From UMGS692 sp963653425 (GTDB taxonomy: Bacteria > Bacillota > Clostridia > Christensenellales > CAG-314), in NCBI GenBank assembly GCA_963653425.1, contig CAVJWC010000019.1, positions 1 to 20,683 of the forward strand: a stretch of DNA of 20,683 bases, written 5' to 3'. The notes beneath the pieces are model-generated. The model was not told the DNA's origin and searched no databases. It worked only from the letters and a program-made list of their open reading frames with translations. The stretch's first letter is position 1. The number at the start of each line of letters is the position of its first letter. Of the stretch, positions 1-6,244 are shown in pieces. Position numbers and translations under genes: made by a program.

Positions 1-2
1 AT

Positions 3-101
3 GAGTTTCTTCGGGTGAACAACATAACGAAAGTTAGGTTAATTGTGGAAGGATACGAAGCGTTAAAGCGAGAACTGAGTAACACAACGCAAAATAAGTA
101 A
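3..101 (+). CDS. C-terminal fragment of an unidentified ORF, cut by the window edge
   Basis: The frame starting at base 3 is open from the left edge to a TAA at 99-101, giving 32 codons. The peptide contains RVNNITKVRLIVEGYEALKR, which reads like a real, charged, helical C-terminus and not random translation. It lies on the same strand as the TnpW-like ORF and the recombinase, 48 bp ahead of the former, so it is probably part of the same mobile element. I do not recognise the family. The start and most of the protein lie outside the window. It could also be a decayed remnant. Confidence 0.4.
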   Translation, partial: EFLRVNNITKVRLIVEGYEALKRELSNTTQNK

Positions 102-149
102 TCTTTCCCCTTCTTAGCGTGTTTGCGTAATAAGATCTAAGGAGATTAA

Positions 150-344
150 ATTACGGAAAACACGATTAAAGAAACAGTATATGATAAGAAAATCGGCAAC
201 ACGGTTTATACTATCGTTGTCAAACCAAGCGTAACCGCCAAGACAAATATCTTTGATATCACAAAAAGGATAATAGAATCCGATGTGGAAGATATGCTGT
301 CGGTTAAATATAACGAACTTGCAGAGTGTTCTCAGAAGGAGTAA
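150..344 (+). CDS. Small TnpW-like transposon-encoded protein with an ATT start codon
   Basis: A 64-residue frame follows a stop at 147-149 and ends at TAA 342-344. Its core, TVYTIVVKPSVTAKTNIFDI followed by TKRIIESD, resembles the small proteins annotated as TnpW in clostridial serine-recombinase transposons. Those sit directly upstream of the recombinase, as here (3-bp gap). An AAGGAG site (139-144) lies 5 bp before ATT (150-152), and the next codons read Thr-Glu-Asn, so ATT occupies the position where family members would have ATG. No ATG, GTG or TTG occurs in frame before residue ~45. Either ATT, a rare but known bacterial initiator, is used with low efficiency, or a point mutation has silenced the gene. 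The TnpW assignment rests on remembered family resemblance. The biochemical role is unknown. Confidence 0.55.
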   Translation: MTENTIKETVYDKKIGNTVYTIVVKPSVTAKTNIFDITKRIIESDVEDMLSVKYNELAECSQKE

Positions 345-347
345 ACT

Positions 348-1964
348 ATGAGAACACAAAATAATAATCAAGAAAAAATCACGGCATTATATTGCAGATT
401 AAGCCGCGATGACGAACAAGAAGGTGATAGTAACAGCATAGTACATCAAAAAGAGATATTAATGAAGTATGCGAAAGAACATAAATTTCGTAATATTGAA
501 ACGTTTGTTGATGATGGCTATTCAGGCACGAATTTCAATAGACCTGATTTTCAGCGCCTAATGCAAAAAGTCGAAAACGGAGAAGTCGGGACAATCATCG
601 TAAAAGATATGTCCCGTTTCGGAAGAGATCATATTCTTGTGGGATATTACACGAAATATTATCTTGCAGAAGCCGACGTAAGATTTATCGCCATTTACGA
701 TCAAGTGGACAGCAAGAAAAATCCCGACGACGATATTACCCCGTTCAAAAACATTCTGAACGAGATGTACGCAAAGGATTGCAGTAAGAAAATCAAAGCG
801 GTTGTCAAAGCCAAAGGCAATTCCGGAAAACATCTTACGACGCTTCCCCCGCTCGGATATAAAAAAGACCCCGAAAACAAGGATAAATGGATTATAGACG
901 AAAAAGGCGCGGAAATCGTAAGAGAAATTTTCAAATTATGCGTTCAGGGATTCGGACCGACGCAGATTGCGAGAATCCTTACAGAAAGGGGCGTAGACAC
1001 TCCTGTCGTTTATCTTCATAAAAACGGATTGCCGACATCGTTAAAAGTCAGAGAAGATTCGGAAATTTGGGATCAAAGAAGTGTCGCGGGTATTCTTGAA
1101 AATTTGGAATATACGGGATGCACGGTCAATTTCAAGTCGTATAAGAAGTCGTACAAGTCGAAAAAACGCATTAACTTACCGAAAGAGGATTGGGCAATTT
1201 TTGAAAACACACAGGAAGCGATCATCGACAAGCAGACTTTTGAAACCGTTCAGAAAATTCGTCAGGCAAAACGCAGACCGACCGATATGGGTGAAATGAG
1301 TCCTCTCTCGGGACTGATTTTCTGCGCCGACTGCGGAAAGAAAATGTATCTTTGCCGTTGCACGACAATGAAACAAAAAGAGTATTTTAACTGTTCATCT
1401 TATTGTAAACAGAAGAAATCAACCTGTTCTTCTCACCAAATAACGGTGGAAGCAATTGAAGAAATTGTTTTGAGTTATTTGAAAAGAGTATCGGATTTTG
1501 TTATCGACCACGAAAAAGAGTTTATTGATATTGCTGTCGAACACTCTCGAATGCTTTCAAAAAAAGAAATCTCAAAGAAAGTGAAACAGGTATCCGAAGC
1601 CGAAAACAGAATAAAGACTTTGAATAAGGTAATTCAAAGCCTTTATGAAGACAAGGTTTTAGGAAAAATTTCGGAAGAGCGGTTCATCTTGATGTCTGAA
1701 GCATATGAACAAGAACAGTTTACATTAAAAGAAACAATAGCTAATAGTAAGTGCGAAATAGAACGCTATGATGAGATAAACGACAATATAAATAATTTCG
1801 TTTCCATTGTTGTCAAAGCGGGAAGAATAAAGAAACTTACTCCCGAAATAGTAAGATTGTTAATAGAAAAAATTATTGTTTCTGAAATGGTAAAAACTGA
1901 AAGCGGATACAAAAGAACAGTAACAATATTTTTAACCCACATAGGTGAAATAGAGTTGCCGTAA
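348..1964 (+). CDS. Large serine recombinase (TnpX-like site-specific integrase)
   Basis: This 538-residue protein should catalyse excision and insertion of a mobile element through a serine-DNA intermediate. The N-terminal resolvase domain (~10-150) carries Tyr15-Cys-Arg17-Leu-Ser19, with Ser19 the likely nucleophile, then the DGYSGTNFNRPDF and VKDMSRFGRDH motifs. A 'recombinase' domain follows (~160-290), then a zinc ribbon starting at Cys326-x2-Cys329 with later cysteines, a lysine- and glutamate-rich coiled coil (~390-470), and a C-terminal DUF4368-like end (RLLIEKIIVSE to GEIELP). The length fits the large serine recombinase class. ATG 348 follows GAAGGAG (335-341) by 6 bp and lies 3 bp after the TnpW-like stop. 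It is followed by a hairpin and then by a different gene block on the other strand, so it probably ends the element. All catalytic motifs are present, so it looks intact. Confidence 0.93.
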   Translation: MRTQNNNQEKITALYCRLSRDDEQEGDSNSIVHQKEILMKYAKEHKFRNIETFVDDGYSGTNFNRPDFQRLMQKVENGEVGTIIVKDMSRFGRDHILVGYYTKYYLAEADVRFIAIYDQVDSKKNPDDDITPFKNILNEMYAKDCSKKIKAVVKAKGNSGKHLTTLPPLGYKKDPENKDKWIIDEKGAEIVREIFKLCVQGFGPTQIARILTERGVDTPVVYLHKNGLPTSLKVREDSEIWDQRSVAGILENLEYTGCTVNFKSYKKSYKSKKRINLPKEDWAIFENTQEAIIDKQTFETVQKIRQAKRRPTDMGEMSPLSGLIFCADCGKKMYLCRCTTMKQKEYFNCSSYCKQKKSTCSSHQITVEAIEEIVLSYLKRVSDFVIDHEKEFIDIAVEHSRMLSKKEISKKVKQVSEAENRIKTLNKVIQSLYEDKVLGKISEERFILMSEAYEQEQFTLKETIANSKCEIERYDEINDNINNFVSIVVKAGRIKKLTPEIVRLLIEKIIVSEMVKTESGYKRTVTIFLTHIGEIELP

Positions 1965-1973
1965 AAGACAAGA

Positions 1974-2006
1974 AAACAGGCGTAAGTTTTTCGCCTACGC
2001 CTGTTT
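1974..2006 (+). terminator. Hairpin after the recombinase gene
   Basis: Arms 1974-1984 (AAACAGGCGTA) and 1996-2006 (TACGCCTGTTT) pair perfectly over 11 bp around an 11-nt loop, 9 bp after the recombinase stop. The position suits a transcription terminator, but no T-run follows directly. The pyrimidine-rich stretch from about 2034 begins about 28 bp later. It could alternatively be part of the element's end sequence. Confidence 0.5.
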
Positions 2007-2061
2007 CCCTAATGGTGACGCCCTAAACGGCTCTTTTCTTTTCCTTTTTTTATTTTTATTT

Positions 2062-2397
2062 TCATTCTTTCCTTTCCAGAAAACAGCCGTGTTCGTGCGA
2101 GTAGATGACTCCGACGGCTTGGAGGTAGGAGTAAATCGTGGTCGTTCCGACAAATTTCATTCCGCGTTTTCTGAGGCTCACTGACAGCGCGTCGCTAAGA
2201 GGAGAAGAGGTTTTCCCTTGTTCGCAGATAACCTTACCGCCCGTAAAGCCCCGCAAATACGCCGAAAAACTGCCGAATTCCCGTCTGATTTCGCAGAAAA
2301 CGCGCGCGTTGACGACGGTTGCCCGTATTTTCAGGCGGTTTCGGATAATCTCGGGGTTGCTCATAAGTTTGCCGATTTGGTTCTGAACGGCGATCCC
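2062..2397 (-). pseudogene. tag: 5'-truncated DNA-3-methyladenine glycosylase I
   Basis: The - strand frame reads as the C-terminal ~110 residues of Tag: KLMSNPEIIRNRLKI, EFGSFSAYL, a TSSPLSDALS segment, KRGMKFVGTTTIYSYLQAVG, then HEHGC, where His and Cys are the C-terminal zinc ligands of the family. Intact Tag is about 185-190 residues, so roughly 80 N-terminal residues are missing, including the tryptophan-rich YHDxEWG region and the N-terminal zinc ligands. Upstream of about 2397 the frame continues without Tag similarity into GC-rich sequence with another origin, back to an ATG at 2481. No N-terminal half was found in the other - strand frames nearby. Removal of alkylated adenine is therefore unlikely. 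The break looks like an insertion or deletion junction, not a frameshift. Confidence 0.75.
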
Positions 2398-2580
2398 GAA
2401 GCCTATTTGAAGGCTGTAACGGAACACAAGCCTTTTGATAGCTAACGGAAAGCGTATAGCACGGAGACCGGTGACCGTCAATGGTCAAGATGAACGCTTC
2501 GCGCCATTGACTGCCGCCGCCTGCCGCGCTTTTGGGGCAGACAAGGCGGGCAAGCACAATCTGTGCCTGCCCGCCTCAAC
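2398..2580. other. GC-rich foreign-looking scrap between the tag fragment and the acetyltransferase
   Basis: This stretch is visibly richer in G and C than its neighbours and contains no convincing gene. The + strand frame ending near 2445 finishes with a gene-like tail, DPEAYLKAVTEHKPFDS, directly at the point where tag similarity stops on the other strand. It may be the last codons of a mobile-element gene, but the family is not recognised. Two inverted repeats lie inside: GTCAATGG (2477-2484) with CCATTGAC (2504-2511), and the stronger hairpin at 2545-2575. The simplest reading is the end of a decayed mobile element that destroyed tag. Confidence 0.45.
2545..2575. repeat. Strong GC-rich hairpin
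   Basis: GGCGGGCA (2545-2552) pairs with TGCCCGCC (2568-2575), and inside it GCACA (2554-2558) pairs with TGTGC (2562-2566). There is no T-run on either side. It sits 7 bp past the stop of the - strand acetyltransferase, so it could end that transcript or be a mobile-element terminus. Confidence 0.5.
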
Positions 2581-2581
2581 A

Positions 2582-3151
2582 TTACGAATCATCATCTGCT
2601 TTGTTATAAGTAAATACATTCAACGCAACGCTTTCTTGTCCACCCCAGTTTTGCCCTTGAATTGTATCTGATTCTCTCACAAAACCGTTTTTCAGGAGAG
2701 CTTTTTCCGAATGCACGTTCTCCGGCATGACAAAAGCTTTCAATGTCTGAATACCTATACTTCCACAAAGGTATTCAATCAGGAGGCGGACTGTCTCTGT
2801 CGCAATACCCCTGTGCCAGTAATCCTCATTGATGCGATACCCGATTGTCACTTGACTGATTCGCTTTTTATAGTCGAATATCTCAGCAAGACCGATCAGC
2901 CTGTTCGGTTCTGACCGAAGATAAATCCCGGCAATGATCAGTTTCTTCTTGTCAAAATCCCTCCCGCCAAGATTTCGGATGGCTGCCAAGAGGTTGCCGC
3001 GGCTCTTTTTGTACAAGAATGGCGGAATGTATCTGTACACAAGGTCGTTATTCGTGATCTCGCTCAATGCGTCAACATTATCCTCGGTCATTTTTCGGAT
3101 GACGAGGATCCTGCTTTCCAGCAACGGAAAGGCTTCAAACAGTTTCCCCAT
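2582..3151 (-). CDS. GNAT-family N-acetyltransferase (RimJ/RimL-like)
   Basis: A 189-residue protein with the GNAT fold. It starts with a RimJ-like beta strand (SRILVIRKMTEDNVDALSEI), carries the acetyl-CoA binding motif as HRGIATETVRLL after the strand IGYRINEDYW, and ends with the EKALLKNGFVRE motif that closes the fold. The length is normal and no part seems missing. It should move an acetyl group from acetyl-CoA to an amine; the substrate is not predictable. ATG at 3149-3151 is preceded on the - strand by GGGGAG at a suitable distance. It lies 26 bp downstream of the pyridoxamine-oxidase-like gene, so the two are probably co-transcribed. Confidence 0.85.
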   Translation of the reverse strand: MGKLFEAFPLLESRILVIRKMTEDNVDALSEITNNDLVYRYIPPFLYKKSRGNLLAAIRNLGGRDFDKKKLIIAGIYLRSEPNRLIGLAEIFDYKKRISQVTIGYRINEDYWHRGIATETVRLLIEYLCGSIGIQTLKAFVMPENVHSEKALLKNGFVRESDTIQGQNWGGQESVALNVFTYNKADDDS

Positions 3152-3177
3152 AGCTTGTTCTCCCCGGACTGTACTCC

Positions 3178-3633
3178 CTATTTATACTTGCACGTCCTGA
3201 ATTTTCCGTCAATCCAGAAGGTTGCTTCGATAGTGTGGAATTTCAGCAGACGGAACTTCGGATCGTCTAATCCCTTTGGGAAGAAGGGGCGGTGTTCTTC
3301 GCTCCATATGCGTTCCTGTTCGTTGCGGTCGGTTATAAATTCCACGTTGCCTATAAGCGTTACGCTGTTCCTTCCCGAAAAATAACACACGCTTGCTTTG
3401 GGATTATGTTCGAAATGCGTGGCTTTTCCGCTTAAAGCCGAACGTTTGGAAGTAATGAAATAAACGTCTTTGAATCCGTCGTTCCCTGCTTTACCCATCA
3501 CGCAGGTGCGCGGATAGCCTTTTTCGTTTATTGACGTCAACGTCGCAACCTTCACGCTGTCAAGAAGTTTTACGGCTTTGTCTTCGATTTCCGCAATTCT
3601 TTCCTTTTGAATTTCATAGGCTGTCTTTGTCAC
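3178..3633 (-). CDS. Pyridoxamine 5'-phosphate oxidase-like flavin-binding protein
   Basis: A 151-residue protein of the split-barrel FMN-binding superfamily, similar in layout to small 'general stress protein 26' types. Visible elements are KVATLTSINEKGYPRTCVM (first strands, ~residues 28-46), DVYFITSKRSALSGKATHFE, HNPKASVCYFSG, SVTLIGNVEFITD, and the C-terminal EATFWIDG. Such proteins bind flavin or a related cofactor; the reaction cannot be named here. The start is GTG (complement of CAC at 3631-3633), chosen because AGGAGG (complement of 3643-3648) lies 9 bp upstream. A promoter-like sequence precedes it. The following acetyltransferase is 26 bp away. Confidence 0.82.
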   Translation of the reverse strand: MTKTAYEIQKERIAEIEDKAVKLLDSVKVATLTSINEKGYPRTCVMGKAGNDGFKDVYFITSKRSALSGKATHFEHNPKASVCYFSGRNSVTLIGNVEFITDRNEQERIWSEEHRPFFPKGLDDPKFRLLKFHTIEATFWIDGKFRTCKYK

Positions 3634-3666
3634 CGTCGTTTTCCTCCTGCTTGTTTCGTCGTCGTT

Positions 3667-3695
3667 CGTATAAGCTATTGTCGTTGCTTTTGCAA
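3667..3695 (-). promoter_or_regulatory. Promoter for the flavin-binding protein and acetyltransferase pair
   Basis: On the - strand, TTGCAA (3690-3695) and TATACG (3667-3672) are separated by 17 bp. The predicted start point lies about 26 bp upstream of the GTG start, with AGGAGG between. This is pattern evidence only. Confidence 0.45.
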
Positions 3696-3802
3696 ATTAT
3701 TTTACAACGCAACGTAAATATATAAGTATATACGCTCATCGCACGCGTTTTGTCAGGAACCGCACACGATTTTTTGTTTCAAATCGGATTTGTGCCGTTT
3801 TC

Positions 3803-3821
3803 AGTAAGGCTGAACCTTACT
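3803..3821 (-). terminator. Small hairpin after the second acetyltransferase
   Basis: AGTAAGG (3803-3809) and CCTTACT (3815-3821) form a 7-bp stem with a 5-nt loop, 33 bp past the - strand acetyltransferase stop. No T-run follows on the - strand, so termination activity is doubtful. The rest of the 220-bp gap up to 3633 shows only the promoter noted separately. Confidence 0.3.
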
Positions 3822-3853
3822 CGGTTATCGTCACGTTGCTTCTGAACGCCACG

Positions 3854-4306
3854 TTATCGGTGAATATACATTCTTGACGTTTCGGGTTCGCCGTCGCCCT
3901 GAGCCATACACAAAAACTCCCAGCCGTACCTTTCGTAGAATCCCGTATGATCCGTCAGCAGGTAAATCGGGGTAATTCCTTTTGACTTCATATCTTTCAC
4001 AACCATACCGAGCAGACGACCTGCGATTCCTTTGCAACGATAGCTTTCTTCCGTATAAACGGCGCAAACGTTTGGCGTAAGGTCTTTTCTGTCGTGAAAG
4101 TCGTTTGCGATAACGCCCAGACCGCCCGCAATCTTATCCCCGTCCAGACAAAGATACCAACCGTATTCCGTTTCCCCGCCGAGATAGGCGTTCATGCAAT
4201 CGAGATACGCCTCTGTCGGAACGCCCCATTTGTCGTGGAACCACTCCGCAGCGCTCTGTTTCAACTCAGGCTTCTCCCTCAGCTTAATATACGCGTAGTT
4301 CTTCAT
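3854..4306 (-). CDS. GNAT-family N-acetyltransferase
   Basis: A 150-residue single-domain GNAT protein. The middle strands read GWYLCLDGDKIAGGLGVIAND, followed by NVCAVYTEESYRCKGIAGRL, where RCKGIAGRLL is the acetyl-CoA pyrophosphate loop, and the end has TDHTGFYERYGWEFL, the usual GNAT motif B. The family acetylates small molecules or proteins; the substrate is unknown. ATG is at 4304-4306 with only a weak upstream purine stretch as ribosome binding site. It follows the XRE-like gene by 75 bp on the same strand and may be read from the dinB-like promoter, but a separate promoter in the T-rich gap is possible. Confidence 0.85.
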   Translation of the reverse strand: MKNYAYIKLREKPELKQSAAEWFHDKWGVPTEAYLDCMNAYLGGETEYGWYLCLDGDKIAGGLGVIANDFHDRKDLTPNVCAVYTEESYRCKGIAGRLLGMVVKDMKSKGITPIYLLTDHTGFYERYGWEFLCMAQGDGEPETSRMYIHR

Positions 4307-4381
4307 ATTTCTTTCTGTTTTTGTTCTGATTTCTCTCTATTCTCTTTCTATTTTTTTCTGTGAGTTTTCTTTATTTTCGCT

Positions 4382-4603
4382 CTATTTTCTCTCGGAGTTC
4401 GTGCAAAGTATATCCGCAGGGTCAACGTCTAAAATAACGCAAAGATTCGCAAAGGTATCCAGTGCCGGCATAGCCTTTCCCGAAAGATATGCCGCTATTG
4501 TTTGTGGTTTTACATTCAACTTTTTTGCAATTTCTATTTGTTTTAGTCCGCTGTATCTTATGTTTTCTTGCAGTTCTTTTTGAATTTGTACAAGTGTAAT
4601 CAT
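4382..4603 (-). CDS. Small XRE-family helix-turn-helix regulator
   Basis: A 73-residue protein that is essentially one HTH_3 domain: QIEIAKKLNVKPQTIAAYLS forms the two DNA-contact helices, followed by GKAMPALDTFANLCVILDVD and ADIL, the standard end of XRE/Cro-type domains. It should bind operator DNA as a dimer. It has no sensor domain. It lies 26 bp downstream of the dinB-like gene and 75 bp upstream of an acetyltransferase, so it may regulate this small - strand group. ATG at 4601-4603; a GGAG lies about 14 bp upstream, further than usual. Confidence 0.85.
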   Translation of the reverse strand: MITLVQIQKELQENIRYSGLKQIEIAKKLNVKPQTIAAYLSGKAMPALDTFANLCVILDVDPADILCTNSERK

Positions 4604-4629
4604 AATTTTCTGTTTTTCTCCGCATTCCT

Positions 4630-5292
4630 TTACGCGTTTCTCTCGGCAATTATTTTATTCTTTATTCTTATACTTGCTTCGAGGTGCATAATCCAGTGCC
4701 TTGAAAACGGCATACGAATCAACCCGCCGACGTTTTTCCCGCACCAATAATCGATAAGCCAAGACGCGCTTTCGTCTGCGCTTACCACCTGTAATTCCGT
4801 TAACCGAGCCTTGTCTTCTTCTCCGAATTTTCTGCGTAAATCCTCGTAAGAAAGTCGTTTTAATAATTCGTCCGTGCTGTTTTTAACCGCGACGGCGTAA
4901 TCATAGAGACTGTCCGAATCGATTGCTTCCGAAAAATCTTTTATCTGTCCGCCTTTTAGTTCGTTACCGGTAGTGATAACGGGCGCACCGATTTTATCCC
5001 GATAGGTTTTGAATATCTCGCCGTCATTCAGAATCAGGTCGTGCGCAACGACGTCTTCTATTCTGAAAACGTGCCAGACGGAATAAGCGATAGTTTTGCA
5101 ATGATAACCTTTTGCGTTCGGAAAGGGCATGGCGTTGAAATCTTCACGGCTTAGCTTGCGTTTCATATCCAGCCATTCGTCCATAAGAATTCGCCTCAAC
5201 GACAGAAGCGTCTCGATTCCTTCCGCAAAAGTCGATTCTTTCCTTAACTTTGCCTGAACGGATTTGTTCAACTCCGACCATTCCTTATTCAC
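4630..5292 (-). CDS. DinB-like (four-helix, metal-binding) protein
   Basis: A 220-residue protein resembling the DinB/YfiT-like superfamily, mostly helical. The motif AYSVWHVFRIEDVVAHDLI carries histidines in the position of the first metal ligands, and RHWIMHLEASIRI near the C-terminus supplies the last, with a long central linker helix. Family members are often thiol- or metal-dependent enzymes or of unknown function; the true role is not predictable. The start is GTG (complement of CAC at 5290-5292) with GGGGACAAGG upstream as a mediocre binding site. It is first in the - strand group dinB-like / XRE / acetyltransferase. Its presumed 5' leader is unusual: it consists of the 34-bp tandem repeats that run directly up to the start codon. 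Confidence 0.7.
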   Translation of the reverse strand: MNKEWSELNKSVQAKLRKESTFAEGIETLLSLRRILMDEWLDMKRKLSREDFNAMPFPNAKGYHCKTIAYSVWHVFRIEDVVAHDLILNDGEIFKTYRDKIGAPVITTGNELKGGQIKDFSEAIDSDSLYDYAVAVKNSTDELLKRLSYEDLRRKFGEEDKARLTELQVVSADESASWLIDYWCGKNVGGLIRMPFSRHWIMHLEASIRIKNKIIAERNA

Positions 5293-5329
5293 GCCTTGTC
5301 CCCGTTTTTCTTGTCTTCTATGTTTTTTC

Positions 5330-5698
5330 CAACGTTAGTTTTCTTTGTTTCCTACGTGTTTGTTAACGTTAGTCGTTTTCGGTCTATATATTTTTATTAA
5401 GGTTAGTGTCTTCGTTTCTCTTGTCTTTCTCTGTAAGTTGTCTTGTGGCGTTTTTACATTTTTTTCAACGTTAGTAGTGTTCTTTCTGCATTCTTGTCAA
5501 CGTTAGTAGCATTTTCTCTACGTTCTTTCTAACATTAGTTGTTTTTGTTTCCTACGTATTGGTTAATGGTATTGGTGTTGCTTTCTATGTCCTTTTCAAC
5601 GTTAGTGGTTTTGTTTTTCTACGCGTTGGTTAACGTTAGTCGTTTTCGTTCTATATGTCCTTTCCAAAGTTAGTAGTTTTTTGTTCTCTACGCGTTGT
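5330..5698 (-). repeat. Degenerate tandem repeat, about 11 units of ~34 bp, in the 5' leader of the dinB-like gene
   Basis: Read on the - strand, units begin with ACTAACGTT followed by an A-rich tail with a central TAGAA. Unit starts (complement of the + strand AACGTTAGT core) end near 5674, 5640, 5606, 5573, 5539, 5507, 5475, 5441, 5407, 5373 and 5339, so spacing is 32-34 bp. Units at 5441 and 5573 are the most decayed. A partial unit (CAACGCGTAGAG) lies upstream to 5698, and the last unit runs into the start of the dinB-like gene. Two sub-types alternate, one with GTTAACCAACGCGTAG, the other with GTTGAAAAGGACATAG. The period is not a multiple of three and no long ORF passes through. Confidence 0.8.
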
Positions 5699-5729
5699 GT
5701 TCTTGATATAAAGAACGTCCTCAATTTTC

Positions 5730-5758
5730 ATTTTAGCATATCGATATCCGTTTGTCAA
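5730..5758 (-). promoter_or_regulatory. Promoter reading leftward into the 34-bp repeats and the dinB-like gene
   Basis: On the - strand, TTGACA (5753-5758) and TAAAAT (5730-5735) are 17 bp apart, a near-perfect sigma-A promoter. A 10-bp palindrome ATATCGATAT (5738-5747) lies inside the spacer and could be an operator. The predicted transcript starts near 5723, so the repeats would form a leader of about 430 nt. A small hairpin (GTTCTT 5699-5704 with AAGAAC 5711-5716) lies at its beginning. Confidence 0.7.
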
Positions 5759-5779
5759 CCAAAGTAAACCGTGAAAAGC

Positions 5780-5928
5780 AAATGATAAGCACAAACGATA
5801 ATGGAAAACAGGAAGAGAATAAAAACAGTAGAGAATGAGAAGAAGATAAAAACAACAGAGAATGATTCGGAGCAAAAAGTAAATGATAAGCACAAACGAT
5901 AATGGAAAACAGGAAGAGAATAAAAACA
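5780..5928. repeat. 48-bp perfect direct repeat, copies 101 bp apart
   Basis: Bases 5780-5827 and 5881-5928 are identical. Between and after them (to ~6000) are looser copies of a purine-rich theme, GATAAAAACA followed by AGAGAATGA (for example around 5848-5867 and 5946-5965). The + strand is almost free of T here. No gene is visible; short + strand frames through it look like composition artefacts. Confidence 0.8.
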
Positions 5929-6009
5929 ATAGATAACTAGGAGAGAATAAAAATAACAGAGAATGACGATAGATGAAAAAACAACGATAAACAATAAAAC
6001 GGAAGGAAG

Positions 6010-6060
6010 AGGAGGATATTGCTTAAACCGTGAAAAAACACCTCCTTAATTTAAGCAATA
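6010..6060 (+). promoter_or_regulatory. Interleaved inverted repeats (pseudoknot-like or switching RNA structure)
   Basis: AGGAGG (6010-6015) can pair with CCTCCT (6041-6046), and TATTGCTTAAA (6017-6027) with TTTAAGCAATA (6050-6060). The order is A-B-A'-B', so both can form only as a pseudoknot; otherwise they exclude each other. A strong terminator follows within 10 bp. AGGAGG looks like a ribosome binding site, but only tiny frames follow it. The structure could be the 3' end of a small RNA or a relic leader. Confidence 0.5.
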
Positions 6061-6067
6061 ACTCTGC

Positions 6068-6101
6068 AATCGGGTTGCCCCAAAGGCAACCCGATTTTTT
6101 T
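6068..6101 (+). terminator. Strong intrinsic terminator upstream of the cas promoter
   Basis: ATCGGGTTGCC (6069-6079) and GGCAACCCGAT (6085-6095) form an 11-bp stem with loop CCAAA, followed by a 7-T run (6095-6101). It would stop + strand transcription arriving from the repeat region before the cas promoter at 6151. Confidence 0.88.
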
Positions 6102-6150
6102 GTTTTTTATATGGTTTTTAAAAACAAACGATAAAACTTCGGGCAAAGGG

Positions 6151-6179
6151 TTGACAAAAGGTTTGGGTTATATTAAAAT
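6151..6179 (+). promoter_or_regulatory. Promoter of the cas operon
   Basis: TTGACA (6151-6156), 17-bp spacer, TAAAAT (6174-6179). The predicted start near 6186 gives a ~60-nt leader before cas3. The flanks match the divergent promoter at 5730-5758 (GGTTGACAAA at the -35 end, TAAAATGAAA at the -10 end), so the two may be co-regulated or share ancestry. Confidence 0.75.
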
Positions 6180-6244
6180 GAAACCGACACTTTTTTACAC
6201 ATAAACGTTTTAATTACGTAAAAGACTTTTTGTAAGAGGGCGTA

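Noticed and set aside
2138..2386. + strand frames opposite the tag fragment
   Set aside because: The - strand frame matches Tag; the + strand reading is its shadow. Only the last ~17 codons up to 2445, beyond the Tag similarity, were kept as a curiosity.
5330..5674. The 34-bp tandem repeat as a second CRISPR array (its period equals the CRISPR repeat length)
   Set aside because: There are no conserved repeat units separated by unique spacers; the whole 34 bp is one degenerate unit. It bears no similarity to the I-C repeat, so the shared number is coincidence.
5651..5994. Two - strand frames rich in Phe, Leu and Tyr that look like membrane proteins
   Set aside because: They translate the purine-rich direct repeats in reverse. 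The hydrophobicity comes from base composition, the internal duplication follows the 48-bp DNA repeat, and they run against the terminator and promoter layout.
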